Assembly: GCA_903832325.1 (NCBI GenBank)
Contig: CAILBC010000025.1
Span: 53,609 to 117,608 of the forward strand
Direction of reading: 5' to 3'
From: an uncultured Sphingomonadales bacterium
Lineage (GTDB): Bacteria > Pseudomonadota > Alphaproteobacteria > Sphingomonadales > Sphingomonadaceae
DNA length: 64,000 nucleotides
Shown here: one piece after another, positions 1-9,683 of the stretch
How the letters are laid out: each line of letters starts with the position of its first letter
How positions within the stretch are numbered: the stretch's first letter is position 1
Notes under the pieces: generated by a model
What the model saw: the letters and a program-made list of their open reading frames with translations, nothing else
Told to the model about the DNA's origin: nothing
Database searches by the model: none
Position numbers and translations under genes: made by a program

Positions 1-116
1 TGAGCGGTGAGGCGCAGCACGATTATGGGCAAGCATCATCGCAGGAGGTGTTCGAGGCGGCGCTGGGGCGCGCGGTGACAGACCCGTTTGCGCTTTACGC
101 CGCGATGGCGGAATAA
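1..116 (+). CDS. C-terminal end of an unidentified gene
   Basis: An open frame enters from the left edge and ends at a TAA at 114-116, reading about 37 residues and finishing with the motif DPFALYAAMAE. Its codon use (GCG, CTG, GTG) matches the genes that follow. It runs towards the convergent gene at 130-3009 with a gap of only 13 bp. Too little is left to name a family; only the orientation and the stop are supported. Confidence 0.5.
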   Translation, partial: SGEAQHDYGQASSQEVFEAALGRAVTDPFALYAAMAE

Positions 117-129
117 GCCTGGAAGGCGC

Positions 130-3009
130 CTACCAGGCGAGGCCGAAGCGCCGGAAGGTATCGTCGATGGCCGGGAACAGCAGCCGCGCGCCGGCGAGAT
201 CGTGCGCGGCGGCATCCGCCTTGCCCGACGCGCGGCGAACCAGGGCGCGCAAGTAGTAGCCTTCGGCGCTGGACGGGTTGATATCGAGCGCGGCATCAAG
301 ATCGGCGCCGGCCTGGACCAGATCGTGCTGGCGCAGATGGGCCATGGCGCGGTTTTGCAGCGCGAGCGGGGCGAGCTGATCGCTGAGCTGCATCGCGCGG
401 GTGCAATCCTGCACGGCGCTATCGATATCGTGATCGACCAGTGCCTTGATCCGGCAGCGCATGTTGAGCAGCTGGGCATTGCCCGAGCGTTTTTCGACCG
501 CGGTATCCATTTCGGCCAGGGCATTGGTGGCATCGCCGGTATAGGCGTAGATTTCGGCCTTGACCGCGTGGTCCTGCGGTTCCTGTTCGCCGCCGATCGC
601 GATGGCCGCATCGGCGAGCGCCAGCGCCTTGTCACGATCGCCATCGATGGCCATCAGGCGGGTCTTGATATTGAGCGCGGCGACATCCGAGCTGTCGAGA
701 TCGACCGCGGCGCTGGCATCGGCGAGCGCGCCCTTGCGATCGCCGACGGCAAGCAGGAGCCCGGCCCGCTGCATGTAGATGCCCTTGTCCTGTTTGAGCG
801 CGAGCTCCTTGCCGAGATCGGCAATCGCAGCCTTGAGCTCCAGCGTGGAGACATGGAACAGCGCGCGCAGGCCGAAGCGCGGCGCATCATCGGGCTTTTC
901 GGCGATCAGGCGGTCGATCAGCAGGAGCTGGCGATCGAGCAGATGATCGCGCCGGGCAGCCTCGATCCCTTCCCATGGTGCGGGATAGCCCGGTGTGGTG
1001 CGCAGGCGCGGGGCGCGGTTGGCGAATTCGACATCCTGGCGGCGCATCGCCGGGATGGCCGAGGCGGGAAATTCGCCGCCATCGGAAAGGTAGGAAACCG
1101 AATAGGTGAGCGTGCCATCGCGCAACTGGGCGTGGAGCGCGTTGGACCCGGCGCCAGGCTGATCAAGCGTTTGATCGGCAACGCCATCCATCGTGATGCC
1201 TTCGCCATGGCGCGGCAGCAGGATCGTGGCGGTGATGACCTTGTGGCTAGGATCGCCCATGGCCACCGGGATCGATTGCCAGATCGTGCGGGTGCGATCG
1301 GGATATGTGGTGGGCGTTACGAAGGCGGGGTTCAACGTGTAGCGGCTGTCGGCACGGTGCCAATCGGCCAGAGTGAGGCCGTCTGCGGTGATCGTGGCGA
1401 CGCCGGTGATGGGTTCATAGGAAAAGGCCGGGCGGAGCAGGATGCTTTTGATGGCGCCGGTGGAAAACAGCGGGCGCAGGAAGTTGGCGCGGGATTCGGC
1501 ATCAAGACTGGCGACCATGCTGTTCAGCCGGCCGGCGAGCGCACCCTGAAGCCGCGCGCGCAAGGTGACCGGGGCAAACTGGGCAAGCCCGGCGCGCATG
1601 TCGAAATAGCCCTGGATATCGAACACCGGATGGGCCGGAGCGCGCGGCGGCGCCTGCAGCAATTCGGCGCCGGAGGTGCGCAGAGGCAGGACCCAGTGAT
1701 AGGGCGAAACATCATCGAGATCGGATTCGCGGGTGCCGAGGCTGGTGCCTTCGAGCCAGAGCGTTTTGCCGCCGACATGGGCAAGCACCATGATGTGGTT
1801 GAAGGCCATGATCGACGGGAGCCGATCGTGAACCAGATCGCCATTGCCGAGATTGGCGAGCGCCGCCTCTGCCTCGATGCCCAGTTTGCCGAGGATCGCG
1901 AGCAGCAGCAGAGTCTTGGCCTTGCAATCGCCATAGCGCAGGGTCCAGGTCTGTTCCGGGGTTTGCGGCACGAGATTGCCGCCCTCCATGCTGACCGCGA
2001 AATAGCGCACTTTGTCCTGCACCAGTTGCAGCGCGAGCGCGACGCGGCGGCGCGGATCGGTGGAGGCGGCGGCAATGCGCGCCACCTCCTGATCGAGTTC
2101 GCCACCCGGCTTGATCGCGGCGGTGGGGGTATCGATGCGATAGAGCGGCATCATGGTGCGGCTGACATCGGCCCAATCGGCAAAATCGGACAGTTCGATC
2201 AGCGGTGGACTGGCAAACCGGCCGGGCGCGTGGGGCGCGGGATCGGGCTGTTTGGCGACGGGCAGTTTGACCACCGCTTCGTGCCAGCCGCCATGCTGCG
2301 TGATTTCGGGGGTTGCGCCGGCGAGGTAGGTTTTCAGCGTGGCCTTGTCATCATCGCGCCACAGCAGCCGGGCGCGGCCGAAGCCGAGGCCCTGGGGCAG
2401 TGCGACAAGCTGGGCGGCGGCATTGCCGTGGCCGGCGAGCGCTGGATCGCGCTGGGTGACCGACATGCGGACATCGAGCACATCGCCGACGCGCAACCCT
2501 TCGACCAGGAGCGTGGCGGTGAGCAGGCCATTGAGCTGAAGCGATTCGAGCTGTGCCTCACGCCGGAGGACCTGGAACCGGGCGCCGGAGGCAAGCGCAT
2601 CGATGCGTTCTGCGCCGCGCAGGATGGTGATGGCATGGACAATCAGATCGCCATGATCGGGGGCCCAGGTGGCGGTGACTGTGCCGACACGTGCGAGCAT
2701 TTCGGGATTGTCGATGCGCACGGCATTGTCGAAATAGGTCCAGACCTGACCATGATCGATGCGCGCCTGCGAATCGTGAATGCGCTGTTGCGGCTGGCTG
2801 CTGCTGGTGGAAACGGCGGCATCGAGCGGTGCCGACAGGACCCATTCGGGCAAAGGCTGGTACAGCGGTTTGTCACCGGCGCGCGCCGGATGCGCCGCCA
2901 TGACCGAGGCGAGCGCGGCCATGGCCAGCGCCCCTTTCGCGCCAGCGCCACCATATCCTGCCTTGTGAAACCGACCCCAGGCGCAATTAACTTTGGCAAG
3001 ACGCTGCAT
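130..3009 (-). CDS. Exported DUF3857 / transglutaminase-like / TPR protein
   Basis: This 959-residue protein has the layout of DUF3857 proteins: an N-terminal signal-like hydrophobic stretch (about residues 24-44, ending ARAG), a DUF3857 beta domain (about 60-270), a transglutaminase-like core (about 300-400, with RYGDCKAKTLLLL carrying the catalytic-type Cys), a beta-rich middle part and tetratricopeptide-like helices at the C-terminus (about 690-950). Such proteins are periplasmic or envelope-associated and common in Bacteroidetes and Sphingomonadales; their substrate is unknown. The first ATG at 3009 leaves 23 residues before the hydrophobic core, so a later start near residue 29 is possible. 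It converges with the gene fragment at the left edge. Family assignment is firm; function is not. Confidence 0.85.
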   Translation of the reverse strand: MQRLAKVNCAWGRFHKAGYGGAGAKGALAMAALASVMAAHPARAGDKPLYQPLPEWVLSAPLDAAVSTSSSQPQQRIHDSQARIDHGQVWTYFDNAVRIDNPEMLARVGTVTATWAPDHGDLIVHAITILRGAERIDALASGARFQVLRREAQLESLQLNGLLTATLLVEGLRVGDVLDVRMSVTQRDPALAGHGNAAAQLVALPQGLGFGRARLLWRDDDKATLKTYLAGATPEITQHGGWHEAVVKLPVAKQPDPAPHAPGRFASPPLIELSDFADWADVSRTMMPLYRIDTPTAAIKPGGELDQEVARIAAASTDPRRRVALALQLVQDKVRYFAVSMEGGNLVPQTPEQTWTLRYGDCKAKTLLLLAILGKLGIEAEAALANLGNGDLVHDRLPSIMAFNHIMVLAHVGGKTLWLEGTSLGTRESDLDDVSPYHWVLPLRTSGAELLQAPPRAPAHPVFDIQGYFDMRAGLAQFAPVTLRARLQGALAGRLNSMVASLDAESRANFLRPLFSTGAIKSILLRPAFSYEPITGVATITADGLTLADWHRADSRYTLNPAFVTPTTYPDRTRTIWQSIPVAMGDPSHKVITATILLPRHGEGITMDGVADQTLDQPGAGSNALHAQLRDGTLTYSVSYLSDGGEFPASAIPAMRRQDVEFANRAPRLRTTPGYPAPWEGIEAARRDHLLDRQLLLIDRLIAEKPDDAPRFGLRALFHVSTLELKAAIADLGKELALKQDKGIYMQRAGLLLAVGDRKGALADASAAVDLDSSDVAALNIKTRLMAIDGDRDKALALADAAIAIGGEQEPQDHAVKAEIYAYTGDATNALAEMDTAVEKRSGNAQLLNMRCRIKALVDHDIDSAVQDCTRAMQLSDQLAPLALQNRAMAHLRQHDLVQAGADLDAALDINPSSAEGYYLRALVRRASGKADAAAHDLAGARLLFPAIDDTFRRFGLAW

Positions 3010-3188
3010 TGTTCACCGAACCACTGTGTTGACCACCCGGGCTAACACAGGAGTGGTGCGGTTCCCAATGGAAAGGCTCGATTTTCGAGCCATGTCCCAA
3101 AAGGCGGCAAGGGCCGGAATGCCCGGGCCCGCACCCCGGGGTTACGGAATGCGGGCCAAGGATTGGGCAGAGAGCGGATTGGCGGTTT

Positions 3189-3875
3189 TCAGCGGCGGCC
3201 GTGTTCACCTTCGTGGTCGCCGCCGTGGAATTCGCCCCGGGCATAGCCGCCCTGCTGGCCGCCCTGGGAATAGCCGTGATAATCGCCGCGCTGTTCGCCT
3301 CGATTGTCGCCACGGTATTCGCCGCGATTGTCGCCGCCTTGGGCATAGCCACCGCGATAATCCCGATTTTCGCCGCGGTATTCACCGCCCTGGGCATAGC
3401 CGCCGCGATATTCGCTGCGATAGCCGCCCCAATATCCGCCCCGGTCTGCGCTGCGGTATCCGCCGACCACGAACGGGCGGGCATAGCGCGAACCGCCATA
3501 CCACCAGCCGCCATCGTGCCAGCCCCAGCCGAGATTCACATAGTACGAGGCGGGATAGCAATCGCCATCATAGCCGGGATAGGCGGCATAGCAGCCGTCA
3601 TAGCCGCCATAGGCCACGGGGGTGGGGGCATAGGCAACCGGCGGCGGGGCGATGTAGCGATTGCGATCGTGATCATGATCAGACGCGATCGCCACCCCGG
3701 CAACGAGCCCGATCAGGCCGGCGGCAATGGCAATGCCGGCGCCATCGCCGTGGTGTTCGCCCCGATAATCGCCCCAGGGCCGCGCGGCAGCAGGCGTTGC
3801 CCCGGCGAGCACGCCGACCGCCGCAGTGGCGGCAAGGGCGGTGCCGAGAATGGCCTTCTTGAAGGTGGTCTTCAT
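3189..3875 (-). CDS. Exported Gly/Tyr/Arg-rich repeat protein
   Basis: The 228-residue product starts with a clear Sec signal peptide (MKTTFKKAILGTALAATAAV..., cleavage likely after PAAA-R near residue 32). A short Gly/Ala hydrophobic segment (about 47-64) is followed by a Tyr/Pro-rich section and a C-terminal half of imperfect repeats of the type YRGGYAQGGEYRG. Two cysteines near residues 95 and 107 could pair. The composition suggests a secreted or envelope structural protein of low complexity; no enzymatic motif is visible. A Shine-Dalgarno-like AAGGAGG lies just upstream of the ATG on the minus strand. No close family is recognised beyond RcnB-like or glycine-rich exported proteins, so the role stays open. 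Confidence 0.75.
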   Translation of the reverse strand: MKTTFKKAILGTALAATAAVGVLAGATPAAARPWGDYRGEHHGDGAGIAIAAGLIGLVAGVAIASDHDHDRNRYIAPPPVAYAPTPVAYGGYDGCYAAYPGYDGDCYPASYYVNLGWGWHDGGWWYGGSRYARPFVVGGYRSADRGGYWGGYRSEYRGGYAQGGEYRGENRDYRGGYAQGGDNRGEYRGDNRGEQRGDYHGYSQGGQQGGYARGEFHGGDHEGEHGRR

Positions 3876-4134
3876 GATATGCCTCCTTGTCGGCGTTGCC
3901 AGGGGGTTGAAGGTGAGGCCCGGCAGCGATTCGTCTTGATATGTTCACTTTTACGGCTGCCAACATGAACGGGTGTGGAGCGGGTGGTGCAGCCACCGTT
4001 CAGCTTTGCGGGCCGCTGGCCATGAGTGCAAAGAGCCTGTGAAGCGGATTGATCCGCCGGGCATTTCGTTATATTTTATATCAATATGACAGCCGCACCC
4101 GTGACCGGGCTGCGCGATGGGGAGAGCATGGTCC

Positions 4135-5535
4135 ATGGAATTCAACCGTTTGAACCCGATTACCGGCGCAATCGCATCGACCGCAGTGGCGATGCAGCCG
4201 GCGGACATGCCGGCGATCGCCGCGCGGGCGGCGGCCGCGCAGGGCGCCTGGGGGGCAATGGGGCCCAATGCCCGGCGCGCGATCCTGACCAAGGCCGCCG
4301 CCTCGCTGGAGGCGCGCAAGGATGATTTCGTGGCCGCGATGATGGGCGAAATTGGCGCGACGGCCGGCTGGGCACTGTTCAACCTGGGGCTGGCGGCATC
4401 GATGGTGCGCGAGGCGGCGGCGTTGACCACGCAGATTTCGGGCGAAGTGATTCCTTCGGACAAGCCGGGGTGCCTGGCCATGGCGCAGCGCGAACCGGTG
4501 GGGGTGATTCTGGGAATTGCGCCGTGGAACGCGCCGATCATTCTGGGCGTGCGCGCGATTGCGGTGCCGCTGGCCTGTGGCAACGCGGTGATCCTGAAAG
4601 CGAGCGAAACCTGCCCGCGCACGCATGCGCTGATCATCGAGGCCTTTGCCGAGGCGGGTTTCCCCGAAGGCGTGGTGCAAGTGGTGACCAATGCCCCGGC
4701 CGATGCCGCCGCGGTGGTGGGTGCGCTGATCGATGCGCCCGAAGTGCGGCGGATCAACTTTACCGGATCGACCGCGGTCGGGCGGATCATTGCAATGCGC
4801 GCGGCGCAGCACCTGAAGCCGTGCCTGCTGGAACTGGGCGGCAAGGCGCCGCTGATCGTGCTGGAGGATGCGGACCTGGATGAAGCGGTGAAGGCCGCAG
4901 CGTTTGGCGCGTTCATGAACCAGGGCCAGATCTGCATGTCGACCGAGCGGATCATCGTGGTTGAGGCGGTGGCCGATGCCTTTGCCGAAAAGTTTCGCGC
5001 GAAAGTGGCCGGCATGGCGGTGGGCGACCCGCGCGAAGGCAAGACGCCGCTCGGTGCCGTGGTGGATGCCAGGACCGTGGCGCATTGCCAGGCGCTGGTG
5101 GCCGATGCGCTGACCCATGGAGCGCAATTGCTGACGGGTGGGGACACCACCGACAACGTGCTGATGCCTGCGCATGTGGTTGATGGCGTGACGCCGGCCA
5201 TGAAGCTGTTTCGCGACGAAAGCTTTGGCCCGGTGGTGGGCATCGTGCGGGCGCGGGACGAGGCGCAGGCCATCGCGCTGGCCAATGACAGCGAATATGG
5301 CCTGTCGGCGGCGGTGTTCACGCGCGACATTGCGCGCGGGCTGGGCGTGGCGCGCCAGATCCGTTCGGGCATTTGCCATGTGAACGGGCCGACCGTGCAC
5401 GACGAGGCGCAGATGCCGTTCGGCGGGGTGGGTGCTTCGGGCTATGGCCGGTTTGGCGGCAAGGCGGGGATCGACAGCTTTACCGAACTGCGCTGGATCA
5501 CGGTGGAAACCCAGCCAGGGCATTTCCCGATCTGA
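4135..5535 (+). CDS. NAD(P)-dependent aldehyde dehydrogenase, aromatic-aldehyde type
   Basis: This 466-residue protein belongs to the ALDH superfamily and oxidises an aldehyde to its carboxylic acid with NAD(P)+. The Rossmann-domain motifs PWNAP and NFTGSTAVGR, the general-base Glu in LELGGKAP (about Glu233) and the catalytic Cys in GQICMSTERI (about Cys267) are all present. The GQICMSTERI form is typical of the vanillin / salicylaldehyde dehydrogenase branch (Vdh, NahF), so an aromatic aldehyde is a likely substrate, but the sequence alone does not settle it. The start at 4135 is preferred over an upstream in-frame ATG at 4117 because GGGGAG sits at ideal spacing before it. No aromatic-degradation genes lie nearby. 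An AT-rich stretch at 4070-4090 may hold its promoter. Confidence 0.9.
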   Translation: MEFNRLNPITGAIASTAVAMQPADMPAIAARAAAAQGAWGAMGPNARRAILTKAAASLEARKDDFVAAMMGEIGATAGWALFNLGLAASMVREAAALTTQISGEVIPSDKPGCLAMAQREPVGVILGIAPWNAPIILGVRAIAVPLACGNAVILKASETCPRTHALIIEAFAEAGFPEGVVQVVTNAPADAAAVVGALIDAPEVRRINFTGSTAVGRIIAMRAAQHLKPCLLELGGKAPLIVLEDADLDEAVKAAAFGAFMNQGQICMSTERIIVVEAVADAFAEKFRAKVAGMAVGDPREGKTPLGAVVDARTVAHCQALVADALTHGAQLLTGGDTTDNVLMPAHVVDGVTPAMKLFRDESFGPVVGIVRARDEAQAIALANDSEYGLSAAVFTRDIARGLGVARQIRSGICHVNGPTVHDEAQMPFGGVGASGYGRFGGKAGIDSFTELRWITVETQPGHFPI

Positions 5536-5669
5536 AATCTGGCGATTTCGGCAAGTATCCGTTCGAATTTCGCAGGAAAGTCGCATTGCGGCGCCATGAA
5601 GCGCAATTGGCAATTGTCAGTTCCTGATTGATCCGTCAGGCTTCTGCGGATGGGCGTGGGGGCTTTGCA

Positions 5670-6203
5670 ATGATCAGGCAAATCGGCGCTGCCGTCTTCT
5701 CGCTGGCGATGACTTTGGTGTTTGTGCTCGCGGCCAGGAATATTGGCCTGACTGCCGTTGCGGCGGTGAGCATTGGCCCAAAGGCCAGCCTTCCAGCGTG
5801 GCAGATCATGGTGCCGGCATTTGTACTCGGTCTGGCCTGGGCGGCGACTGTGGCGCAATTTTTCGGCCCGGCGCTGCGCCCCGATCTGTCGGGCCTGACG
5901 CTGCGCGTGCTGGCCCCGGTGGCGATCGTGGCGATTGCGGCGCTGGCGACCATGGCCATGACCGGAAGCCTGAAGCCGGCTTTCGTCATCGCGTTCCTGC
6001 TTGCAGCGCTGGGCGTTGTGGCCGGGGCCCATGCGCTCGATCTGCTGCGCAAGGGCGAACCGATCGGCTTTGAACAGCACTGGGGCGGCCTGGGTGGCGG
6101 TGGTGGCGGCTGGATCATGCTGCCCGCCACCGCTGCTGTCCTGATGTGCGTGATCAGTCTGGCAATCGCCGGGGTCTTGCTGATGGGGATGCCCAGCCCA
6201 TGA
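5670..6203 (+). CDS. Small multi-pass membrane protein, first gene of KAP-like operon
   Basis: The 177-residue product is almost entirely hydrophobic. It has about five predicted transmembrane segments: near residues 5-22, 41-61, 72-95, 97-118 and 140-172, the last part broken by a Gly-rich loop (GGLGGGGGGW). No known family is recognised. The start at 5670 is chosen because GGCGTGGGGG lies just upstream; a longer in-frame start at 5628 is less convincing. Its TGA overlaps the ATG of the next gene as ATGA (6200-6203), so translation of the two is probably coupled and their products are likely used together. A plausible role is a membrane partner or effector of the NTPase encoded downstream; that is inference from context only. 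Confidence 0.75.
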   Translation: MIRQIGAAVFSLAMTLVFVLAARNIGLTAVAAVSIGPKASLPAWQIMVPAFVLGLAWAATVAQFFGPALRPDLSGLTLRVLAPVAIVAIAALATMAMTGSLKPAFVIAFLLAALGVVAGAHALDLLRKGEPIGFEQHWGGLGGGGGGWIMLPATAAVLMCVISLAIAGVLLMGMPSP

Positions 6204-9200
6204 CCGACGCTCGGCCGGTCGCAAGAGCAGGCGCCGCGCGATTGCGGCTGATCGACCGCACCGACTATATTCCGACTGTTGAAAACTGGCCGGAACCGCC
6301 GGTGCCGCTGCACATCGTGCTGCCAGCGAGGCGCATGTTCGAACACGACCTGCGGCGTTATGTCCGCAAGGCGATGGGCGGGAGGTCTTATCTGATTGCC
6401 GGCCATCGCGGCGCCGGCAAGACATCGCTGGTGGTCGATGCGATCGAAGCGATACGTCGCGAGGTGCTTGGCCAAAGCCTGCCTGGCGGCGCGAGGCAGG
6501 GCACCACGCTGCACCCCGGCCCGATCCGTCGACCGCTGCTGGTCCGGCTTTACGGCCCGTCGCTGCTGGAACCGGGCTTTGCCGACGGGCCGGACATGAA
6601 GCGCGATACTGCGGCAAAAGACCCGGCGCTGATGGAGACCACCGCTGTGCGCCAGGTGCTCGTGCAGATCACGCTCGCGTTGTACCGGGCGCTGGCACAG
6701 GAAGTGGTGTCGGGTTTTACAGCGCACGCTTGCAGCAGGTCAGGCCAGGCGGGCGATGATCATCTGGAACGGGCGGCGCAGCTTGCGCTTGCGCTCGATG
6801 TTGGCGCCGACCCGAAAGTTTTGCGCGAAATGTGGCGCAGCATCGGCCGGTTGCAGAGCGGGGTATTGTGGCCGCCATCGGCCGACAGCACTTTGCGGGT
6901 GCAACAGATGGATGGCCAGGGCCTGCGCGAAATCATCGCGCTGGTTACGGCAGGCCAGGCGTTTCAAGTCTGTTCGGGCAACGTCACCTACGAACAGAAA
7001 GAACACAAAGGGCTGGATCGCGAAGAAACGGTCGACCAGAATGCGCGCTGGGCGACGCAGGCGAAAACCGCGCGCGAAACGATCGACAAGACCACGCGGC
7101 TGGGGACCGTGGCGCTGGCTGCGGCCACCGCGATCGGAGCGCGTGCTGCAGAGCACGGGGACAAGCCGGGTGCGCTGTGGCCCGTTGTTGCCGGGGCGCT
7201 GGTCTGGGCGCTGGGCACGTGGACGCTGTCGTGGAAATCGTCGACCACGCGCAAGACCAGGGACAGTGTGGAATACAGCTTTATCCGCAAGCCTGACGCA
7301 TCGACCCTGGAGCGCGATCTGCCGCTGGTGATCGGGCGTGCACGCGATGCCGGGCTGACGCCGGTGTTCCTGATTGACGAGCTTGACAAAGTTACCGGCA
7401 ACGGGATGGCCGAAATCAAGACCATCATGCGCCGGCTGAAGCATCTGGTCGCCGATTTCGGATTCTTCTGTTTTCTGGTGAACCGCCATTGCTATGGGGA
7501 GATCGAGGCGGAAATCCGCGACAAAGTCTATCCCGAAGCCCACACTTTGTTCAGCACGCGGGTTCTGCTGTACCCCGATCCGGTTGCAACGATCCGGTTC
7601 ATCCTTGACCAGATTGCCAGCGACGACGATGATTCCGGCGATCCCGCCGTGGCACGGGCGCGGATGATCCTGGCGCTGACGCTGGTGCATGAATCGCAAT
7701 TCAATCTCAACGATCTGTCGCGCGAAATGTCCCGTCTGGGCGGGGGTGGCAGCGATACGCCCGGAACAGTTGACGAATGGCTGTCGGCATCGCGGCAGGT
7801 CATTGCGACTGTGCAGATTGCCATCACGGCGATGCTGCAGACCGAAACGCTGCAATCGCGCATGCGCGACGATCCGACATTCGCCCACCGGGTGTTTGAT
7901 ACCGCTTTTTACATCTCGCGCCGCTGGAAAGAGGTCTATGCCAGCGACAATCGTTCGCAGGAGAGCGAGGATGAGGGGCTGACCCGCGATTACCTGATCG
8001 ACTGTTCACAGGCCGCCCTGCGCACTTATCTGACAGCACGGGAACGACCCGAAAAAAAGGACGGCGCGTGGCCGCGGCCGCATGGCGCTGCGGCAAGCCG
8101 GGCTGGCAAGGGCGGCGCGATTGGCGAAGGCGACCTTGACATCCTGCACAAGTGCCTGATGCAGGTGGCAGGGTATCTGTGCAATCCGGCAACGATCCCC
8201 ACCAACGGCCGGTTTTCGCCAACAGACTTCAACTTTGCCAATTGGTCCGAGATCGTGGGCGCGCAATTACCGATTTTGGCGCAGACCGCACCATCGACAT
8301 TTCGCGCGGAATATACCCCGGATGGCGAGGATATCGAGTTTCGGCTGACACCGGACATTCATGCGACCATCCGGTCGGCGAAACTGTACCTGGAAATGCT
8401 GCACAGCATGTTCCAGAAATTTGGCACATCGATTGACGATATCGTAAAACTGCCATTTTCGATTTCAACAAATTCGAAAACATTTTTTCAAATTCTGAAA
8501 ACATTTTCTGAAATCGATGCTGATCAGGCCGAAGAAAATGATGCGCGGCTGCATTATGCGGAGTGGCGCAAGTTTCAGCGTGAATTCAATCGGTCTTCGC
8601 AGAAAATTGCAGCACTGATGATCCTTTTGCGCATTTTTCCGAAAGAAAAAGCCAATGATATCTGGACCAGTCCGGTGCTTGGTCGGATTTCCCGGCTGAT
8701 CCCGTTTGAGCAGGATATCACGGAATGGCCCGGGTTTCGTGACGGGGCACTGCCCCTGCCCCGCGAAACCGACCTTGGCAGCTCTGCATCGATTAAGACA
8801 TTCATCAACCGGCACACAAAAACCCCGCGGATTGCGCAGGCAAGCGACCCGGGACAAACGGTCCGCCTGGTCGAAGCGATCCGCAACTGGCTCGACGGCA
8901 ATGCCGATCGCATCGTCACGACCTTTGCCGACGTCTGCGCGGCGGCCAATAACGACCCTGTCCTTGTTGTATTGCGCACCGATCCGGCCATGATGACCAA
9001 TGCCGAATGGAGCCGGTTGGCCCTGCTGGCCATGCCCCGGAACGACAACAGGCCGGCGCTGCCCGGATCGATGGCGGTTTGCGCCTTGCGTGCGCTGGGG
9101 GTTGGCGGGCAGTTCCTGACCCGCCTGATGAGCGAGGCAAGCCTGCCTGACCTGGCAAAAGCCGGCTGGTTGACCATTGACCGGGGAGCGGGTGACGCCT

Positions 9201-9436
9201 GGCTGGCGGCCAATGATGCGGCCAATGATGCGGCCGGTGAAATCGCCCGCGGGGCGGGTGATGGCGAAGCGGCAACGCTCTTGATAACCGACGGGTCAAA
9301 TGCCATTACAGGGACACCGCCGCAGCCGGAGGTTAAGCCCTTTTTCATCGTTTCGCGCGCAGAATCGTTTGATTACAGGGCAAGCATCACGCTGCTTCGC
9401 ACAGTCGGTGTGATCGATTCAATCAGCGCGGTTTGA
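6200..9436 (+). CDS. Large KAP-like P-loop NTPase with an internal membrane hairpin
   Basis: This 1078-residue protein has a Walker A motif GHRGAGKTS (residues 68-76) and a Walker B-like VFLIDELDK (389-397). Between them, at about residues 300-316 and 327-346, lie two hydrophobic helices forming a hairpin. Membrane helices inserted between Walker A and Walker B are the hallmark of KAP-family NTPases (Kidins220, and PifA of the F plasmid, which excludes phage T7). Here Walker B reads IDELDK instead of the more usual IDDLDR, so membership is probable rather than certain. The 600-residue C-terminal part is unrecognised and contains an AT-rich stretch (about 8450-8530). The ATG at 6200 overlaps the previous stop. 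An attractive inference is a membrane-anchored exclusion or defence NTPase; a housekeeping role cannot be ruled out. Confidence 0.75.
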   Translation: MTDARPVARAGAARLRLIDRTDYIPTVENWPEPPVPLHIVLPARRMFEHDLRRYVRKAMGGRSYLIAGHRGAGKTSLVVDAIEAIRREVLGQSLPGGARQGTTLHPGPIRRPLLVRLYGPSLLEPGFADGPDMKRDTAAKDPALMETTAVRQVLVQITLALYRALAQEVVSGFTAHACSRSGQAGDDHLERAAQLALALDVGADPKVLREMWRSIGRLQSGVLWPPSADSTLRVQQMDGQGLREIIALVTAGQAFQVCSGNVTYEQKEHKGLDREETVDQNARWATQAKTARETIDKTTRLGTVALAAATAIGARAAEHGDKPGALWPVVAGALVWALGTWTLSWKSSTTRKTRDSVEYSFIRKPDASTLERDLPLVIGRARDAGLTPVFLIDELDKVTGNGMAEIKTIMRRLKHLVADFGFFCFLVNRHCYGEIEAEIRDKVYPEAHTLFSTRVLLYPDPVATIRFILDQIASDDDDSGDPAVARARMILALTLVHESQFNLNDLSREMSRLGGGGSDTPGTVDEWLSASRQVIATVQIAITAMLQTETLQSRMRDDPTFAHRVFDTAFYISRRWKEVYASDNRSQESEDEGLTRDYLIDCSQAALRTYLTARERPEKKDGAWPRPHGAAASRAGKGGAIGEGDLDILHKCLMQVAGYLCNPATIPTNGRFSPTDFNFANWSEIVGAQLPILAQTAPSTFRAEYTPDGEDIEFRLTPDIHATIRSAKLYLEMLHSMFQKFGTSIDDIVKLPFSISTNSKTFFQILKTFSEIDADQAEENDARLHYAEWRKFQREFNRSSQKIAALMILLRIFPKEKANDIWTSPVLGRISRLIPFEQDITEWPGFRDGALPLPRETDLGSSASIKTFINRHTKTPRIAQASDPGQTVRLVEAIRNWLDGNADRIVTTFADVCAAANNDPVLVVLRTDPAMMTNAEWSRLALLAMPRNDNRPALPGSMAVCALRALGVGGQFLTRLMSEASLPDLAKAGWLTIDRGAGDAWLAANDAANDAAGEIARGAGDGEAATLLITDGSNAITGTPPQPEVKPFFIVSRAESFDYRASITLLRTVGVIDSISAV

Positions 9437-9452
9437 ACCACAGGACGCCAGC

Positions 9453-9656
9453 ATGGCCACGCACAGCAAAGACCGTTCCGCCGCTTCGATCGCCCGCGCA
9501 TTGGCCGACGAACTGGACCTTCCGTTTGTGGCATTTCGCACCGGAGGCAATGACGGCACCAGCACCGACCCAGACACGGTGTTCGGGATCGACAGCCCGA
9601 GCAAGCTGCAGCGCGTTGTGCGGTCGCGTCTGGCGGCGCGCCAGGCAAGCAGCTGA
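9453..9656 (+). CDS. Small hydrophilic protein, third gene of KAP-like operon
   Basis: A 67-residue frame begins 17 bp after the NTPase stop, preceded by ACAGGA. The product (MATHSKDRSAASIARALADE...) has a predicted N-terminal helix, a central acidic Gly/Asp/Thr-rich loop (GGNDGTSTDPD) and a basic C-terminal helix (SKLQRVVRSRLAARQ). No known domain is recognised. Spacing and direction argue that it belongs to the operon of 5670-9436. It could be a regulator or partner of the NTPase. A longer overlapping frame at 9433-9690 has poorer composition and is considered a shadow. Confidence 0.55.
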   Translation: MATHSKDRSAASIARALADELDLPFVAFRTGGNDGTSTDPDTVFGIDSPSKLQRVVRSRLAARQASS

Positions 9657-9683
9657 CCACACCGCCGCGCCGCCGGACCGCCT

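Noticed and set aside
88..3045. 985-codon open frame on the plus strand opposite the transglutaminase-like gene
   Set aside because: It is the complement of a well-supported gene. Its product has no family pattern and is a typical high-GC antisense frame.
4060..4100. AT-rich palindrome-like stretch as a possible dif site
   Set aside because: It does not match the XerC/XerD dif core and is far from the apparent skew turning point; more likely part of the aldehyde dehydrogenase promoter.
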